This document shows positions 1-7,565 of a stretch of DNA of 64,000 bases, piece after piece. The stretch covers positions 2,108,001 through 2,172,000 of the forward strand of contig JADKGW010000001.1 of NCBI GenBank assembly GCA_016722075.1, in the 5' to 3' direction. The stretch is from Candidatus Kouleothrix ribensis (lineage in GTDB: Bacteria; Chloroflexota; Chloroflexia; Chloroflexales; Roseiflexaceae). Within the stretch, counting starts at the first letter, position 1, and every line of letters starts with the position of its first letter. The translations under genes and the position numbers were made by a program. A model generated the notes under the pieces. The model saw only the letters and a list, made by a program, of their open reading frames with translations. It made no database searches and was not told where the DNA came from.

Positions 1-1815
1 GGTGACCTCGACCGACACGTTCAGAGGAACCCCGCCCCGAGCTGAAGGGGTTTGAAACATTGATCCTCATGAGCTGGGTGGGGACGAAGATGGTTCAGAG
101 GAACCCCGCCCCGAGCTGAAGGGGTTTGAAACGTCTGTGCCTGCGTCCAGCCCTGGGCGGAGGTATCGGCAGAGGAACCCCGCCCCGAGCTGAAGGGGTT
201 TGAAACTTGACATACCAGTAGCCGTTTCGGCCTTTTTCGATGGCAGAGGAACCCCGCCCCGAGCTGAAGGGGTTTGAAACATGACGGCCTCAGCGCAAGA
301 CAGAACCCCACCTGGCAGAGGAACCCCGCCCCGAGCTGAAGGGGTTTGAAACAAGTGTGGCTTGCCGCCATCATCACTTTATTCAAGTGCAGAGGAACCC
401 CGCCCCGAGCTGAAGGGGTTTGAAACTTGTCCAATCTTCAAATTGATAGCATTCCACTCTTTCAGAGGAACCCCGCCCCGAGCTGAAGGGGTTTGAAACG
501 TTGATACTACTCACGTAGTAACTGGTAGTAATGATGCAGAGGAACCCCGCCCCGAGCTGAAGGGGTTTGAAACCCACGGGCGATCAGACCCGCAAGTGCA
601 GCGATTAGGCAGAGGAACCCCGCCCCGAGCTGAAGGGGTTTGAAACCATTGTACGTCTCGCAGTTGAGTTCGGTGCTGCCGACCAGAGGAACCCCGCCCC
701 GAGCTGAAGGGGTTTGAAACGTCACGATCCCACTTCACTACCGGGCCGCCATTTGGCACAGAGGAACCCCGCCCCGAGCTGAAGGGGTTTGAAACGAGAT
801 CATAGTGGATCGCCAGCTTATAGCCTGGGGGTCAGAGGAACCCCGCCCCGAGCTGAAGGGGTTTGAAACTTGCCTCGTTCTCGTCCGGGGTCAGCCAGTA
901 ATAGAACAGAGGAACCCCGCCCCGAGCTGAAGGGGTTTGAAACAGAGAGATTTGGTGCAATGTTGTAGTGCGATGTTGGGCAGAGGAACCCCGCCCCGAG
1001 CTGAAGGGGTTTGAAACGCGGTTACGTCCCGCTGAGTTTCAGCTTCTGCTGTCTCAGAGGAACCCCGCCCCGAGCTGAAGGGGTTTGAAACCTGTATCGA
1101 ACACGAGCTGCAAGTCGTGCATAGCCTGCTCCAGAGGAACCCCGCCCCGAGCTGAAGGGGTTTGAAACCTCGACCACATTATGCGCACGAATGAGCGCAA
1201 TCAGCAGAGGAACCCCGCCCCGAGCTGAAGGGGTTTGAAACGCCCACACCTCGAGCTTACCCATTCGCACGCTGATGCAGAGGAACCCCGCCCCGAGCTG
1301 AAGGGGTTTGAAACTGCTGCTCTCGCCGTATTTGGCGGCCGTCTCACCCAGCTCAGAGGAACCCCGCCCCGAGCTGAAGGGGTTTGAAACAGGATCGCCG
1401 CGAGGACCAAGACTGGCGACCTGCCGGTCTCAGAGGAACCCCGCCCCGAGCTGAAGGGGTTTGAAACTTCAACCGGGTTAAACACCAAGCCAAGGAGGAA
1501 GGTTCAGAGGAACCCCGCCCCGAGCTGAAGGGGTTTGAAACCTCGTTGTGTATCTCCCGTTCCGCCCGTGAGGGATTCAGAGGAACCCCGCCCCGAGCTG
1601 AAGGGGTTTGAAACTAATCAGCGCGGAAGCGTCCACGATGAAGATGTTGCCCAGAGGAACCCCGCCCCGAGCTGAAGGGGTTTGAAACCTCACGGCATCA
1701 GCTGCCGGCGCCGATGTAGCAGTAGCAGAGGAACCCCGCCCCGAGCTGAAGGGGTTTGAAACTTAGGCTTTCGATCGTTGTCCCGGGGTTTAGCCGGACA
1801 GAGGAACCCCGCCCC
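1..1815 (+). CRISPR. CRISPR array, segment left of the IS insertion
   Basis: Twenty-four complete copies of a 37-nt direct repeat start at 22, 96, 170, 244, 316, 390, 463, 537, 610, 684, 759, 833, 907, 981, 1055, 1132, 1205, 1278, 1354, 1431, 1505, 1578, 1652 and 1726. A 25th begins at 1799 and is cut after 17 nt by the insertion sequence. All copies look identical by eye. The repeat begins CAGAGGAACCCC and ends GGGGTTTGAAAC, so AACCCC and GGGGTT can form a short stem. Spacers are unique and 35-40 nt long. The 3' TTTGAAAC resembles the 8-nt 5' handle of type I and III crRNAs, which implies transcription left to right and a leader outside the window. Bases 1-21 are a partial spacer. No cas gene is present, so the subtype cannot be assigned. 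Confidence 0.98.
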
Positions 1816-1925
1816 GGAAGGTGTCAATAGCTTTGAGACAGATCGTCAGATGCACTTCCGGTACGAACCCGTTGGTCACGGCGCTGGCGGACACCGGCCA
1901 AGCCTGGCCGCCGACCGAGCCGGCG

Positions 1926-3005
1926 TCACGGGGCCGCTGCGGCGGCTGAGACCCGTGACGCCGGCTCGTCCGCCGGCACCGCTGCCTCTGTCGCCGCTGC
2001 CGTAACCAACGTTTGCTGCTGCGGGCGTGGCGCGTTGATCCACACTGCATCTGGCACCAGCGGTGGCACAGGTCGCCCGCCCACAAAGCGTTCCGGGTGA
2101 CGGGCGTACGCCGCGTCCAACGTCTGTTGCCGTGCTGCGCTCACTGCGGCTGCCTGCCCGTGATGCACCACGAGTGGCGGCAGCAACCCCAGGGCGCTGT
2201 GCCGGTGCTCCGTGTTGTACCAGCGGATAAAGCTGCTGACCCAGGCCTGCGCTTCCGCACGCGAGCCAAAGCGCTCCGGATAGCTCGGGCCATACTTCAT
2301 GGTCTTGAATTGTGCTTCCGAATACGGATTATCATTCGACACCGATGGACGGCTGTGCGAGCGCGTCACCCCCAGGTCAAGCATCAGCTCGGCCAGCAGC
2401 TTGCTGGTCATCGGCGCTCCCCGATCCGCGTGAACGGTTAACTGCTGTGGACCAATCCCCTCGCGTGTGCAGGCGTCTGCGATCAGCACCTCGGCCAGCC
2501 TCGCGTCTTCTCGCTCGGCCACTAGCCAGCCGACGATCATCCGACTGAAGATATCGAGTACGACGTACAAGTTGTACCAGACGCCTGGCTGTGAGCCGCG
2601 CAGCTTGGTGATATCCCAGCTCCAGACTTGGCGCGGGGCTGTGGCGAGCAGCTCAGGTCGGGCATAGACCATATGGCGACGGATGGCGCGCCGCTCGCGA
2701 CTCGCCGCATCCGAGCGCAGCAACCGATACATCGTGCTCCAGTGGCACAGCTGGACACCTTCATCCAGTAATGTCGCATACACGGCGCGCGGTGCCCGAT
2801 CAACAAAGCGCTCGCTATTGAGCTGGGCACGCACGGCCGCCTGCTCGTCCGACGACAGTGCGCGCGGATGCGGTCGACGCGGCGGGCGGGTACGCAGCGG
2901 CGCAGGAGGCCGCTGGAGGCGGTAGTAGGAGCTGCGCGGCACGCCAAGCGCACGACAGGCCGCCTTCACACCCAGCACGGGTGCGAGTTCGTCGATACCT
3001 TCCAT
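1926..3005 (-). CDS. IS3-family transposase OrfB, DDE integrase core
   Basis: About 359 aa from an internal ATG at 3005 (MEGIDELAP), preceded by GAGG at a usable distance. The open frame extends upstream to 3308, but that part overlaps orfA and is not transposase-like. An N-terminal HTH_21-like region (ACRALGVPRSSYYRL) precedes the rve catalytic core: first Asp in VWSWDITKLRG, second in VHADRGAPMTS, and the catalytic Glu in NDNPYSEAQFKTMK. The C-terminal WYNTEHRHSALG is typical of IS3 OrfB. All three acidic residues are present, so the enzyme looks catalytically intact. Whether it is made as an OrfAB fusion or on its own is uncertain because of the frame relationship with orfA. Confidence 0.92.
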   Translation of the reverse strand: MEGIDELAPVLGVKAACRALGVPRSSYYRLQRPPAPLRTRPPRRPHPRALSSDEQAAVRAQLNSERFVDRAPRAVYATLLDEGVQLCHWSTMYRLLRSDAASRERRAIRRHMVYARPELLATAPRQVWSWDITKLRGSQPGVWYNLYVVLDIFSRMIVGWLVAEREDARLAEVLIADACTREGIGPQQLTVHADRGAPMTSKLLAELMLDLGVTRSHSRPSVSNDNPYSEAQFKTMKYGPSYPERFGSRAEAQAWVSSFIRWYNTEHRHSALGLLPPLVVHHGQAAAVSAARQQTLDAAYARHPERFVGGRPVPPLVPDAVWINAPRPQQQTLVTAAATEAAVPADEPASRVSAAAAAP

Positions 3006-3054
3006 CAGGATGCCTCGTCGGATGGCGGGGTCGGCAGCAGCTCCAGCAGCGTCG

Positions 3055-3381
3055 CTACTTTTTTTGGATGGCGATGATGGTCTCAGCATTGGTGAGTTGC
3101 TGCTGCAAGCGGGCATTCTCACGCGTGAGGCGGGCGACTTCGTCGGCGAGCGGGTTGCGAGGCGCTCCTTTCGGGCCAGGCGTGGGAGCGGCCAGGGTCG
3201 CATCCCCGCGCTTGAGGCGCTCACGCCACTTAGACATCTGGGACGTATAGAGGCCATAGCGGCGGAGGAGCGCGCCGCGCCGGGCATCGCCGCGCGGATA
3301 GGAATCATACTCCTCCAGGATGCGCTGTCGTTCAGCGGCAGTCACGATCAGGCGTGCCGTTGGTGTGGTTGAGGTGGTCAT
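3055..3381 (-). CDS. IS3-family transposase OrfA (HTH_Tnp_1)
   Basis: A 108-aa protein with an N-terminal helix-turn-helix that would bind the IS terminal repeats (motif RYGLYTSQMSKWRERL, about residues 41-56), then a basic linker and a C-terminal heptad region with leucines typical of the OrfA leucine zipper (VARLTRENARLQQQL). The start is supported by a GGAG eight bases upstream of ATG at 3381. It ends IQKK-stop inside a run of seven A's (minus strand, 3065-3059). In IS3 elements such a run normally serves the -1 frameshift that yields the OrfAB transposase. Here orfB lies in the +1 (equivalently -2) frame, so canonical -1 slippage would meet a stop soon afterwards. Confidence 0.9.
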   Translation of the reverse strand: MTTSTTPTARLIVTAAERQRILEEYDSYPRGDARRGALLRRYGLYTSQMSKWRERLKRGDATLAAPTPGPKGAPRNPLADEVARLTRENARLQQQLTNAETIIAIQKK

Positions 3382-3453
3382 TCGCTACTCCTGATGCCCT
3401 GTTTGAAACGGATCTCGGAGCCGCATCTGTCTCACGACATATTAGCACACAGG

Positions 3454-3700
3454 GCCCCGAGCTGAAGGGGTTTGAAACACCTTGGTCATGGCGATCGCCT
3501 CGGAGCCATTGCTCAGAGGAACCCCGCCCCGAGCTGAAGGGGTTTGAAACGAGTTCAGATGAACTCGATCGCTTTGTTAATCTCATTTCAGAGGAACCCC
3601 GCCCCGAGCTGAAGGGGTTTGAAACTTGCAGGTTGGCTTCGGTTGTGGAAGACTGAGTGCTGTCAGAGGAACCCCGCCCCGAGCTGAAGGGGTTTGAAAC
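3454..3700 (+). CRISPR. CRISPR array, distal (trailer-end) segment after the IS
   Basis: The right half of the split repeat (GCCCCGAG to TTTGAAAC, 3454-3478) is followed by complete repeats at 3514-3550, 3589-3625 and 3664-3700, with spacers of 35, 38 and 38 nt. The last repeat is intact and no further copy follows, so 3700 is the array end opposite to the leader. Only four repeat units lie beyond the IS. Transcription from a leader at the left would have to pass through 1.6 kb of IS DNA whose genes run antisense to it, so these oldest spacers may be poorly expressed. That is inference. Confidence 0.97.
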
Positions 3701-3769
3701 GCGCCCATTGGATCGCGCAACTCGCGTTCGATGCGTCCAGATGGCGCCTGGGCCGTCGCTATCCGAGCT

Positions 3770-3850
3770 GCAGCTTTCCGGGGCGCTTCGCCCCCGGTCC
3801 CCCGATTAGGGGAACCCAGCTGGTTCCCCTAATACCCCTCCGGCAAGGGA
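3770..3850. repeat. GC-rich dispersed intergenic element, copy 1
   Basis: A stretch containing GGGGCGCTTCGCCCC (hairpin), CCCCCGATTAGGGGAACC and GGTTCCCCTAATACCCC (a second hairpin), ending CTCCGGCAAGGGAGGC. Its reverse complement matches 57000-57090 closely, including the CTTGCCGGAGGGG and GGGGAACC blocks. It lies in the long intergenic region 3701-4540, which holds no convincing gene. It may be a REP- or MITE-like element or a structured terminator; no function is claimed. Confidence 0.6.
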
Positions 3851-4005
3851 GGCTATCGTAACGAAAGCGCCACCGATACATGCCTCATCCTCCAACAAAC
3901 AGATCGCGCTACTGTAACGTTGCTCCCACTCACACACGCTCGGGTTGCCCTGCGGCATGCACGCAGTTTACCCTGCGCGCAAGAAGGTACCCGATTGCGA
4001 GGCAT

Positions 4006-4172
4006 CCCCGCTCGGGTTGCCCTGCGGCATGCACGCCGGGCCGTCAACCTGTGATGGCATACAATTCGGGGTCCAGGGGCAGCGCCCCGGCCGGGGATGC
4101 AAGGGTGCCGGCGCACCCTTGCCGCGGGGCACGGGGCCGCGCAGGCCCCGCATGCGTGTAGTGCGCCGGCAC
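4006..4172. repeat. ~167-bp direct repeat, copy A
   Basis: This segment and 4272-4438 are near-identical at a constant offset of 266 bp, with a handful of substitutions (for example CGTCAACC against CATCAACC). The unit opens with CTCGGGTTGCCCTGCGGCAT and contains short nested palindromes such as GGGTGCCGGCGCACCC. A partial start of the unit also occurs at about 3938-3955. No reading frame in it resembles a protein. It accounts for much of the 3701-4540 intergenic stretch. Confidence 0.85.
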
Positions 4173-4271
4173 GGGAGCGCGCGGGGCTGAAGCTGCCGCG
4201 CTCCGAGCGACGCCGGCTCAAGCCGGCTGCGCCTACGCACGCCCCGCGATACCCGGTGCATCTACCAATAC

Positions 4272-4438
4272 CCCCGCTCGGGGTGCCCTGCGGCATGCGC
4301 GCCGGGCCATCAACCTGTGATAGCATACAATTCGGGGTCCAGGGGCAGCGCCCCGGCCGGGGATGCAAGGGTGCCGGCGCACCCTTGCCGCAGGGCACGG
4401 GGCCGCGCAGGCCCCGCATGCGTGTGGTGCGCCGGCGC
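4272..4438. repeat. ~167-bp direct repeat, copy B
   Basis: Second copy of the unit at 4006-4172, immediately upstream of the M14 peptidase promoter. The few differences between copies are scattered substitutions, so the duplication is fairly recent. The palindromic cores (CCCCGGCCGGGG, GGGTGCCGGCGCACCC) are conserved between copies. Confidence 0.85.
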
Positions 4439-4497
4439 ATAGCCCGCCGCCGGGCATGCGGGGCAGCACGCCTGCGGCCGCACGATCACACCGCGCC

Positions 4498-4506
4498 TGG
4501 TATAAT
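4498..4506 (+). promoter_or_regulatory. Extended -10 promoter for the M14 peptidase
   Basis: TGGTATAAT is a perfect -10 with the TGn extension. No good -35 is present 17 bp upstream, as is usual for extended -10 promoters. The start codon follows at 4541. Confidence 0.6.
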
Positions 4507-4540
4507 CATACGCGTGAACCATCCGACACAGGCATAGCGC

Positions 4541-5869
4541 ATGCGCCCACGCCGCCCATCCTGGCCCATCTTGTTCGCACTGCTGCTTGGGCTGCTGGCG
4601 CCGGCCCGGCCCGGCCACGCCGCCCAGCCAGTCGTCGAGCTGGTGCTCGGCAGCTCGGCCGAGGGCCGGCCGATCAGCGCGATTAAGATCGGCGCCGGGC
4701 CACGCAAACTGGTGCTGGTGGGGAACACGCACGGCGGCCCCGAGGCCAACACCTTCGAGCTGGCCACGCAGCTGGCCACATTCTTCCGCGCCAACCCGGC
4801 CGAGGTGCCCGACACCGTGCGGCTGTACATTATTCCTACGCTCAACCCCGACGGGCTGGCGGCCGGGTCGCGCTTCAACGGCCGCAGCGTCGACCTCAAC
4901 CGCAATATGGATACCAGCACCGACAGCTGCCCCGAGAACGATTGGAACGTCCATGTGCAGGGCGCATACGGCATCGAGTCCGACACCGGCGGGCCGTACA
5001 GCCAGTCCGAGCCCGAGAGCCGGCTTATTCGCGATTTCCTGCTCGACGCGGCCGGCGTGATCTTCTACCACTCCTCGGGCGGCGATGTATTCCCGGCGTT
5101 CTGCGAGCACGCGCCTTCGATCGCGCTGGCCCAGGCCTACGCCGCCGCGACCGGCTACCAGTACGATCGCTACTGGCCGAACTATATGATCACCGGCGGT
5201 ATGCACGATTGGGCCGGCGGCCTGGGCATCGCCGCGATCACGCCCGAGCTGCTCAGCGGCAGCGCGCCTGAGTTCGAGCAGAACCTGGCCGGCGTGCGCG
5301 CGGTGCTGCGCCAGGCCGAGCAGTTGCTGCCGCTGCCGGCCGAGCACAGCGAGAACGGCCTGGCCGTACCGGCGCTGATCTGGCGCTACTGGAAATCGCA
5401 CGGCGCCGCGGCACAGTTTGGCCTGCCGCTCGCGCCGGCCGCGCAGTCGGGCGGTGGCGTGTACCAGTATTTCGAACGCGCGGTGCTGGCGCTCGACCCG
5501 GCGCTAGCCGATACGCCGCAGCTGGTGCAGCCGGCGCCGCTCGGCCGGATGGCGCTGGCCGGGTACACGTTCGCGCCGGCCGCCGAGCAGCCTGACGCGC
5601 GCTTTTTCCCCGCCACCGGCCACACCCTGCGCGAGGCCTTCCAGGTCTACTGGCAGCAGTTCGACGGCGCGCTGCTGCTGGGCATGCCGCTCTCGGAAGA
5701 GTTCGACGCCTACACGGCCGACGGCAGTAAGCGCACGATCCAGTACTTCGAGCGCGGCATCCTGGCCTACTACCCCGAGGATGCCAGCGTACGGCCCGAG
5801 CCGCTCGGCTGGGCCGCGCTGGTGCGCGCGCGCCTGAACAGCCCCGCCGCCGCCCAGCAGATCCGCTAA
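4541..5869 (+). CDS. Secreted M14-family zinc carboxypeptidase-like protein with QYFERG repeats
   Basis: A 442-aa exported protein with a hydrophobic signal segment at residues 10-21 and a likely cleavage site near GHAA (25-28). The M14 catalytic set is complete: zinc ligands H64 and E68 in NTHGGPE, substrate-binding N120/R121 in DLNRN, third zinc ligand H177 in FYHSSGG, and general-base glutamate E236 in ITPELL. It should cleave C-terminal residues or peptidoglycan-type amide bonds outside the membrane; the substrate is unknown. After about residue 285 come two repeats (FGLPL...VYQYFERAVLAL and LLGMPL...IQYFERGILAYYP) of a type I associate with secreted Chloroflexota proteins and that may bind the envelope. 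It stands alone behind its own extended -10 promoter. Confidence 0.85.
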   Translation: MRPRRPSWPILFALLLGLLAPARPGHAAQPVVELVLGSSAEGRPISAIKIGAGPRKLVLVGNTHGGPEANTFELATQLATFFRANPAEVPDTVRLYIIPTLNPDGLAAGSRFNGRSVDLNRNMDTSTDSCPENDWNVHVQGAYGIESDTGGPYSQSEPESRLIRDFLLDAAGVIFYHSSGGDVFPAFCEHAPSIALAQAYAAATGYQYDRYWPNYMITGGMHDWAGGLGIAAITPELLSGSAPEFEQNLAGVRAVLRQAEQLLPLPAEHSENGLAVPALIWRYWKSHGAAAQFGLPLAPAAQSGGGVYQYFERAVLALDPALADTPQLVQPAPLGRMALAGYTFAPAAEQPDARFFPATGHTLREAFQVYWQQFDGALLLGMPLSEEFDAYTADGSKRTIQYFERGILAYYPEDASVRPEPLGWAALVRARLNSPAAAQQIR

Positions 5870-6033
5870 ACCGCCGGCAGCGTATGCGTCAAGCACCTGT
5901 GTGCAACCAATCGCTGCGCTAAGGCGTAGATCGCATGCGCCCGCACCCGCTATGCTAGGATCTATAACTTCGCCGAAGCGAGGCGAGCCTCGATCAAGCT
6001 GTAGTCCATGAATGACAAGCAGGGGTGACGGCC

Positions 6034-6267
6034 ATGGTGAATATTGTGATCATCTTTGTAGCGAGCTGTAGCGCGGCCTATTTGGCACGGCCAAACGCAC
6101 GGCGCTGCCGGCCCAGATCGGCCGATCTGCTGGTTGGGCTGATCGGCGGCGGGGTGGGCATGAGTGTGGCGCATGTGCTGAGCGGCGGCGCGCCAAGCGG
6201 GCTTGGGCTGCCGCTGCTGCTGGGCTGCGCACTGGCGATCGGCTTACAGTCGCGCCAGGCAGCCTAA
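6034..6267 (+). CDS. Small hydrophobic membrane protein, function unknown
   Basis: A 77-aa protein from ATG 6034 (an in-frame GTG at 6025 would add three residues; AGGGG lies just upstream of that GTG). Two hydrophobic helices flank a short basic stretch (RPNARRCRPR), with Gly-rich packing (LLVGLIGGGVGMSV) in the second, so a two- or three-segment inner-membrane protein is likely. It resembles the general layout of small GlsB/YeaQ-type proteins but I see no diagnostic motif. The preceding 160 bp contain no other gene. Codon use fits a real gene. Confidence 0.5.
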   Translation: MVNIVIIFVASCSAAYLARPNARRCRPRSADLLVGLIGGGVGMSVAHVLSGGAPSGLGLPLLLGCALAIGLQSRQAA

Positions 6268-6422
6268 GCCTATAGCTTGTCGTTCGGGGCTGCGCCCGTG
6301 CGCATGCAGCAGCCGTAGGGTAACCGGCGCAGGTGCGGCGCCCGCCATCCACACGCCCCCCACGATATGCTATGATCGTAGCGAATCTGTGTTTGCGGCG
6401 CTGGCCGCACAGGGGCAAGCCA

Positions 6423-6848
6423 ATGAGCGAATCACTACGAATCATGGTTCAGGAAGTGCATAACTTCGGCGGCTTCTTCGGCGGCGACACCGTGACGCTG
6501 ACGGCCACGCCGGCCGGGGCGCCTGGCCCAGAGCTGGCGCTGACGATCGACCAGCAGGCGCTGGCGAATGTGCGCGACCGCCACACGATCAGCGCGGGCA
6601 TGCTGCTCGATCTAACCATGGCCGGTGAGCGGGTCGACCGCGCCGAGCTGCTTGGGGCCGCAAACCACGCCGAGCTGCGCGCCGCGCTTGGCGTAGCCGT
6701 GCCGGCTGGCCCGCTCGACGCGCCACAGATCTTGAGCTACCGCTGCGACTCGTGTGGCCTGTGGGTCGCGGGCGCACCGATCGATGGCGCCTGCCGCCTA
6801 TGTGGTGCGCCGCTGGCTGCGGCCGGCCGGCGCTCGGCGGGTGCCTGA
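6423..6848 (+). CDS. Hypothetical protein with C-terminal zinc ribbon
   Basis: A 141-aa protein from ATG 6423. The N-terminal ~95 residues (starting SESLRIMVQEVHNFGGFFGG) match no family I recognise. The C-terminal part has two CxxC knuckles, YRCDSCGLW and CRLCGAP, about 17 residues apart, which together form a rubredoxin-like or zinc-ribbon metal site. A TATGAT box at 6371-6376 could be its -10 element, although no clear -35 is visible. It converges with the methyltransferase gene, leaving only 21 bp between the two stop codons. Confidence 0.6.
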   Translation: MSESLRIMVQEVHNFGGFFGGDTVTLTATPAGAPGPELALTIDQQALANVRDRHTISAGMLLDLTMAGERVDRAELLGAANHAELRAALGVAVPAGPLDAPQILSYRCDSCGLWVAGAPIDGACRLCGAPLAAAGRRSAGA

Positions 6849-6869
6849 GTACCGCTGCGGCGCAGATCA

Positions 6870-7565
6870 CTACTCGCGGCGCAGCTCGAGCACCAGCGCC
6901 ACCGGCACCTGCAGCGCCGCCGGGTCGAAGTGTGCATCCGCCGGAATATCCCGCTGGTCGAGGCGCGGCTCGAGCACGCGCACGATCCGCAACCCCAGCG
7001 CCGCGCAGGCCTGCTGCCAGTCGCTGTAGAGATGCGGCGTATGGCGCACCGCGTAGGTCTGCTCGCCGGCCCGAAACTCGCGCCGCCAGCCCAGCATATG
7101 CCCGATCGGGTGGAAGTCGCTACACAGTATGCTGCCGCCCGGCCGCGTCACACGCCGCAGCTCGGCCAGCGGCGCGCGCAGCTCGGTCAGGTGCCCGATC
7201 GTCAGCCCGCACAGCGTCAGATCAGCCCAGTGATCGCGCAGCGGGATGGCGTCGAGGCGGCCCTGCACAACCGGGGCGGCCATCCCGCGATCGTGCAGCT
7301 CGTGCGCGGCGCGCGCCAGCATCTTGTGCGAGAGATCGACGCCAAGCACGCGGCGCGCGCCGCGCTGCCGGGCGTGGATGATATAGCGCCCGCTGCCGCA
7401 GCCGGCATCGAGCACCGCGCGGCCACGCAGCTCGCCCGGCACAAGCGTGAGCATGGCGCGCTCCTCGGCCTGCATCAGCGGGTTGTGCGCTTGCGCCGGG
7501 TAGCTGGCCGCCCAGAGCGCATAGGCGGCGGCTGGGTCGAGCATGGCTGGCTCACGTGTGTTCAT
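6870..7565 (-). CDS. Class I SAM-dependent methyltransferase
   Basis: A 231-aa protein with the Rossmann SAM-binding motif I AVLDAGCGSGRY (about residues 49-60), an acidic residue ending strand 2 (VLGVDLSHKML) and the post-motif LRRVTRPGGSILCSDFHP typical of Methyltransf_11/UbiE-like small-molecule methyltransferases. The substrate cannot be read from sequence. Its start overlaps the stop of the upstream amidohydrolase gene by ATGA (7562-7565), so the two are translationally coupled. It is the last gene of the cytochrome-amidohydrolase-methyltransferase operon. Confidence 0.88.
   Translation of the reverse strand: MNTREPAMLDPAAAYALWAASYPAQAHNPLMQAEERAMLTLVPGELRGRAVLDAGCGSGRYIIHARQRGARRVLGVDLSHKMLARAAHELHDRGMAAPVVQGRLDAIPLRDHWADLTLCGLTIGHLTELRAPLAELRRVTRPGGSILCSDFHPIGHMLGWRREFRAGEQTYAVRHTPHLYSDWQQACAALGLRIVRVLEPRLDQRDIPADAHFDPAALQVPVALVLELRRE

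Larger units (their letters stand above)
1816..3453 (-). mobile_element. IS3-family insertion sequence inside a CRISPR repeat
   Basis: An element of about 1.64 kb splits repeat 25. The left flank ends in GCCCC (1811-1815) and the right flank resumes with GCCCC (3454-3458), so these 5 bp are the probable target duplication; a shared following G leaves one base of ambiguity. The ends form imperfect inverted repeats. The left end reads TGTCAATAGCTTTGAGACAG from 1822, and the reverse complement of the right end reads TGTGCTAATATGTCGTGAGACAG, with small gaps. Inside are orfA (HTH plus leucine zipper) and orfB (DDE integrase), both on the minus strand. This is standard IS3-family architecture. The exact ends need comparison with another copy. 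Confidence 0.92.

Noticed and set aside
1..1815. Several open frames of 60-140 codons across the CRISPR array, with recurring peptides such as FKPLQLGAGFLC
   Set aside because: They are translations of the 37-nt repeat and spacers, which by length produce shifting frames; not genes.
3006..3308. N-terminal 100 codons of the long open frame containing OrfB
   Set aside because: They overlap orfA in another frame and lack transposase features; the OrfB homology starts at ATG 3005.
3394..3412. GTTTGAAAC near the right IS end, matching the end of the CRISPR repeat
   Set aside because: Only nine bases match and no further repeat sequence is next to it; taken as chance or IS end.
3701..3760. A possible leader or degenerate repeat beyond the last CRISPR repeat
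   Set aside because: No repeat similarity or AT-rich leader signal; repeat orientation puts the leader to the left.
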